Below, piece by piece: positions 61,389-64,000 of a stretch of 64,000 bases of DNA. The notes under the pieces were generated by a model, which had not been told where the DNA came from, made no database searches, and saw only the letters and a list, made by a program, of their open reading frames with translations. Every line of letters begins with the position of its first letter. Within the stretch, counting starts at the first letter, position 1. The stretch lies in assembly GCF_002926065.1 (NCBI RefSeq), contig NZ_PREZ01000006.1, positions 124,001 through 188,000 on the forward strand, given 5' to 3'. The stretch comes from Jeotgalibacillus proteolyticus (GTDB taxonomy: Bacteria; Bacillota; Bacilli; Bacillales; Jeotgalibacillaceae). The translations under genes were made by a program, and so were the position numbers.

Positions 61389-61763
61389 TTATTTATCATT
61401 TTTAAAGAAATGAACCGGACGGATTTCAGTGCGCCACCCAAACTCTTCTCCCTTATCTACTTGTGTGGTCGGATGGATGGAGGCAAGTTGGATCGCCTCT
61501 TCCATGTTCTCAGCTTCCAAAATAAACACGCTGCCAATCAACTCGTTCGTTGCTGCAGGCGGCCTGTCTGTTACCATCACTTTTTCTCCCACACGACGCA
61601 AGCTCTTAACCTCTGACTCCAGTCCCGCATCAAGGAGCACCTTACCGCTTTCATATAGTTTATCCGTGTACGGCTGGCATTCATTCATCAACGCTTCTAC
61701 CTCTGCCCCTGGCAGTGCATGCATTTTTTCAGCGTTAAAATAACCCATACATAAAAATATCAT
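61389..61763 (-). CDS. YciI-related (DGPF-type) protein
   Basis: A 124-residue dimeric alpha/beta-barrel protein of the YCII-related family: 'IFLCMGYFNAEKMHAL', 'YTDKLYESGKVLLDAGLES', 'GSVFILEAENMEEAIQLASI' and 'GWRTEIRPVHFF'. These proteins are often near ECF sigma factors, but none occurs here. GAGGAG lies eight bases before the ATG at 61763; an ATG at 61769 has only a two-base gap. Confidence 0.85.
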   Translation of the reverse strand: MIFLCMGYFNAEKMHALPGAEVEALMNECQPYTDKLYESGKVLLDAGLESEVKSLRRVGEKVMVTDRPPAATNELIGSVFILEAENMEEAIQLASIHPTTQVDKGEEFGWRTEIRPVHFFKNDK

Positions 61764-61964
61764 TGTCATCTCTCCTCTATCATTTATAGAATTAACGGTA
61801 AACAAAGTTTGGTCAGTTCAATTAATACTTCGTTTTGATATTTGAATATTCAGTAAAATTATTGGAGTTTCCTTCCACCTGTCTTTAGTTAAATATAATC
61901 CATAAGAACAAGTGGTACAAGCTAAAAAGAAGCAGTTCAAATGTTTGTGTCAGCCTCTTTTGCC

Positions 61965-62095
61965 CGGTTCACTGCGCTTCAGGGGGATGCTTTCCGCGGG
62001 ACGGGGCTTGAGCTAACTTGCTTTCAGCAAGTGGATCTCAAGCTCCCGCTTCCTCCCGCAGGAGTCACCCCCTTCCGCTCCGTTCACCTCACGTT
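61965..62095 (-). repeat. Interspersed repeat, copy H
   Basis: GGTTCACTGCGCTTCAGG ... CGTTCACCTCACGTTT, full-length form in the same orientation as copy B, with core GGGGCTTGAGCTAACTTGC and GCAAGTGGATCTCAAGC. It lies behind the stop of the small membrane-protein gene at 62131. Confidence 0.88.
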
Positions 62096-62130
62096 TCTAA
62101 AATTATTATTATGTCCCAGCCTCCAAATCC

Positions 62131-62451
62131 TTACACACGCTCTCCCTTTTTTCCTAAAATGACAGCCAGTCCAAGAAAAATATATGGGTAGGCTAAGAGG
62201 ATTAACTCCATCAAGCCCAAATTAAACAATACGGATGAGTATCCGTCTTCATGATATCCCCCATCTGAATAATAGCCTGCTCCGGTCATATACAGGGCGA
62301 CAATTACATAACCAGCCAGTGAAATGGCAGCAAGGATGATGCCTATAAAGGTAAATTTGAATCTCATAAATGCTCCTGCAAACACTGGTATATAAAGTAA
62401 TCCCAGTACCAGCAGGTAAAAGAATAAATACATTGGCTGGTAAACCCCCAT
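62131..62451 (-). CDS. Three-helix membrane protein, 106 aa
   Basis: ATG at 62451 follows AAAGGGGAG and starts MGVYQPMYLFFYLLVLGLLY. Three hydrophobic segments (about 6-30, 35-58, 78-98) and a polar Gly/Tyr/Asp loop ('GAGYYSDGGYHEDGYSS') can be seen. No family is recognised. It is a single gene, with repeat copy H downstream. Confidence 0.68.
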   Translation of the reverse strand: MGVYQPMYLFFYLLVLGLLYIPVFAGAFMRFKFTFIGIILAAISLAGYVIVALYMTGAGYYSDGGYHEDGYSSVLFNLGLMELILLAYPYIFLGLAVILGKKGERV

Positions 62452-62589
62452 AGCAAACTCCCCTTTTGATAACTTCAGTTTATATCCACTAGTTATCTCC
62501 ACATCTACTATATAGGAATTCTTTCCATAAAAAAATACCAAAGGCTAAAACGCCTTTGGCAGATAGATTGTTAGCTGCATTAGTTAAAT

Positions 62590-63003
62590 TTATGCAGTTC
62601 TTACGTTAAAGCTTACATCCACATTCCCGCGTGTAGCGTTTGAATACGGGCACATTTTATGCGCTTCGTTTACAAGGTTTTGGGCTGCATCCTGATCAAG
62701 GCCTTTTACAAGGACATCCATTTCAACCGATAGCACATAGCTTCTATCGTCTTTATTCAGCGATACATGCGCTGTGGTTTCAGAGCCGCCGTGCTCGACC
62801 TTGCTCATCATGGCCACCATATTAAGCGCTGAGTCAAAGCATGCTGCATAACCCGCTGCAAAAAGCTCTTCCGGATTGCTTGCCTCTTTACTTGCGTTTG
62901 GTCCCGGCATAGCAAGTGCTACGTCGACGACTCCGCTCTCTGAACGAACATGTCCTTCACGGCCGCCTACTGCTGTTGCTGTTGATGTAAATAGTTTTTT
63001 CAT
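62590..63003 (-). CDS. ohrA: Organic hydroperoxide resistance protein (Ohr)
   Basis: A 137-residue OsmC/Ohr-family thiol peroxidase that reduces organic hydroperoxides. The peroxidatic Cys55 ('GYAACFDSALNMVA') and resolving Cys118 ('HKMCPYSNATRGN') are both present, and 'MKKLFTSTATAVGGREGHVR' is the typical Ohr start. ATGs at 63003 and 63006 share a GGAGG site. It is divergent from the OhrR-type repressor gene across an AT-rich operator region. Confidence 0.95.
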   Translation of the reverse strand: MKKLFTSTATAVGGREGHVRSESGVVDVALAMPGPNASKEASNPEELFAAGYAACFDSALNMVAMMSKVEHGGSETTAHVSLNKDDRSYVLSVEMDVLVKGLDQDAAQNLVNEAHKMCPYSNATRGNVDVSFNVRTA

Positions 63004-63035
63004 CATCCATTCCTCCTGTAAGTAAAATGTTTTTA

Positions 63036-63075
63036 TGCTATAATTATGTTGTGCACAATTTAATTTTACACAATA
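63036..63075. promoter_or_regulatory. OhrR operator/promoter region
   Basis: TGCTATAAT (63036-63044) is an extended -10 for ohrR. On the minus strand TTGTAT, 16 bases, TAAAAT serve ohrA. Between and over them, TTGTGCACAA and AATTTAATTTTACACAA resemble the AATTAAATTGT repeats of the B. subtilis ohrA operator. Confidence 0.6.
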
Positions 63076-63119
63076 CAAACGAAAATACAATTTTTTTGAC
63101 TCTCAGGGGGAGGAATTTT

Positions 63120-63575
63120 ATGAACCCTTTACATTTATCCAGTCAGCTCTGCTTTCCGTTTTACGCAATTTCTAAGGAAATTATTAAGCGGTACCGACCT
63201 TTACTGGAGCCATTAAACCTTACGTATCCTCAGTATTTAGTCATGCTTGTTTTGTGGGAGAAGGATCATGTCACGCTAAAATCAATCGGCGAGCGGCTCA
63301 AGCTCGACTCAGGCACCCTGACCCCTGTTGTAAATAAGCTGATCTCGATTGGCTATATTGAAAAAACAAGAAACCCCGAGGATGAACGGCAGCTCGTGAT
63401 CCGGCTTACAGAACGCGGACAGGCGCTTGAGAAAGAAGCTGAACAGATACCGGTCAAAACGCATGAAATTTACGGTCTGAGTGAGGAAGAGTATGAACAG
63501 TATAAAGGCATGCTTGATGCTTTGTCCTTAAAGCTTGGTATTTCTTCTGATGAGCGTGAGTGCAAAGAGCATTAA
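63120..63575 (+). CDS. ohrR: OhrR-type MarR regulator (organic peroxide sensor)
   Basis: A 151-residue MarR-family repressor. 'LSSQLCFPFYAISKEIIKRY' places the sensing Cys near residue 11 in the one-Cys OhrR motif; 'LNLTYPQYLVMLVLWEKDHV' and 'LKLDSGTLTPVVNKLISIGY' form the winged helix. Oxidation of that Cys should release DNA and induce ohrA, which lies divergently. The ATG at 63120 follows GGGGGAGG. It has its own terminator. Confidence 0.95.
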   Translation: MNPLHLSSQLCFPFYAISKEIIKRYRPLLEPLNLTYPQYLVMLVLWEKDHVTLKSIGERLKLDSGTLTPVVNKLISIGYIEKTRNPEDERQLVIRLTERGQALEKEAEQIPVKTHEIYGLSEEEYEQYKGMLDALSLKLGISSDERECKEH

Positions 63576-63614
63576 AAAATGCCATCACTGCGAATTGCAG
63601 AGATGGCTTTTTTA
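63574..63614. terminator. Bidirectional terminator
   Basis: AAAAAATGCCATC pairs with GATGGCTTTTTT around an inner CTGC/GCAG stem; it serves ohrR and the convergent transporter gene. Confidence 0.92.
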
Positions 63615-63615
63615 A

Positions 63616-64000
63616 TTACTGTGCTTTCCTCTGCATAGAGCTGATATTTTCAATTTTCTGCTGCCTGTCCCTGTTCAATGCCTTCATGAGTGAAACGCTG
63701 ATGAAAATTAAGATGAAGGTAAAAGGAAGTGCTGATACTAAGGATGCGGTCTGCAGACCCTGCAATCCGCTGCTTACGATTAAAACAGCTGTGATGGCGG
63801 CCATTAATACCCCCCAGATGATTTTGACCGTATTAGAAGGATTCTGACTTCCATCTGATGACATCATGCCAAGAACAAAGACGGCTGAGTCAGCTGACGT
63901 GACAAGGAAGATCACAATAAGAATAATCATGATAACAGATAATAATGTGTAGAAAGGAAATTCCTGCAATAAAACAAAGACAGCAGTTGTTGTATCCTGT
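63616..64000 (-). CDS. BCCT-family transporter, C-terminal part (cut by window edge)
   Basis: The frame is open from the edge to the stop at 63616 and gives about 127 residues. 'VIFLVTSADSAVFVLGMMSS' and 'WGVLMAAITAVLIVSSGLQG' are characteristic of helices 10-12 of betaine/choline/carnitine transporters such as OpuD. The family takes up compatible solutes by sodium or proton symport. The N-terminal three quarters lie outside the window, so the substrate cannot be assigned. Confidence 0.88.
   Translation of the reverse strand, partial: QDTTTAVFVLLQEFPFYTLLSVIMIILIVIFLVTSADSAVFVLGMMSSDGSQNPSNTVKIIWGVLMAAITAVLIVSSGLQGLQTASLVSALPFTFILIFISVSLMKALNRDRQQKIENISSMQRKAQ

Overview
The window reads as chromosomal DNA of a low-GC, endospore-former-type Firmicute: a Bacillaceae or Caryophanaceae relative, with the Jeotgalibacillus/Bacillus neighbourhood as a guess from overall protein flavour rather than a measurement. 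Support comes from Gram-positive Shine-Dalgarno sites before nearly every gene, LacI/CcpA-style operators, PaiA/PaiB, OhrA/OhrR, Mqo, a Firmicute-type GMP reductase and MsmEFG-like importers without an ATPase gene. Three near-perfect 16-bp ParB binding sites (parS; 6787, 41440, 58529) suggest that the window lies in the origin-proximal part of the chromosome. No rRNA, tRNA or CRISPR array was seen.

Layout. 1-8.5 kb: a secreted glucoamylase-like gene cut by the window edge, a GlsB-type membrane protein, a 7TM-PAS-GGDEF diguanylate cyclase, a CoA-type Nudix hydrolase, a double ferritin-like protein, a secreted lipase-like esterase, a small unknown protein and an AidB-like acyl-CoA dehydrogenase. 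8.7-12.8 kb: an autoregulated LacI regulator with a CUT1 sugar importer. 13-18 kb: small membrane and unknown proteins, a candidate small RNA at about 15275-15394, GMP reductase and an aldo/keto reductase. 18.1-21 kb: a two-component system divergent from two small membrane proteins. 21-27.7 kb: Mqo, small cysteine-rich and basic proteins, MutT, an acyltransferase, a frameshifted peptidase E and a PadR/DUF4188 pair. 27.8-31 kb: a decaying transposon (serine resolvase, Mu/TniA-type DDE transposase, TniB-type ATPase with an internal stop). 31.2-33.6 kb: marR-paiA-paiB divergent from a YczE-like gene around a perfect dyad.

34.3-40.1 kb: a complete ribose operon, rbsRKDACB, with two identical RbsR operators 78 bp apart around the leader. 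40.4-43 kb: a DegV protein and a vanillin-type aldehyde dehydrogenase. 43.3-53 kb: a pentose/aldose sensing and uptake locus. It has a membrane-anchored sugar-binding sensor, a YesM/LytS kinase and a YesN-type AraC regulator (the XylFII-LytS-YesN arrangement), then XylF, a ChvE-like binding protein, a double ABC ATPase and a permease. 53.2-58.5 kb: an acid-sugar catabolism locus. A PrpR-N/degenerate-AAA/Fis regulator precedes a KdgT-type permease, a DUF1537 four-carbon acid-sugar kinase and a PdxA2-type dehydrogenase, which together should turn D-threonate or D-erythronate into dihydroxyacetone phosphate. 58.6-64 kb: single housekeeping or stress genes including ohrA/ohrR, ending in a BCCT transporter cut by the window edge.

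Superimposed on this is an interspersed, hairpin-rich intergenic repeat of about 130 bp, in eight full or deleted copies and both orientations. Four of these copies sit beside a strong intergenic hairpin of the kind expected from a terminator. The least explained items are this repeat, the candidate small RNA, the sigma54-like regulator without its sigma54 contact motif, and the 43-residue peptide gene at 12879-13010.
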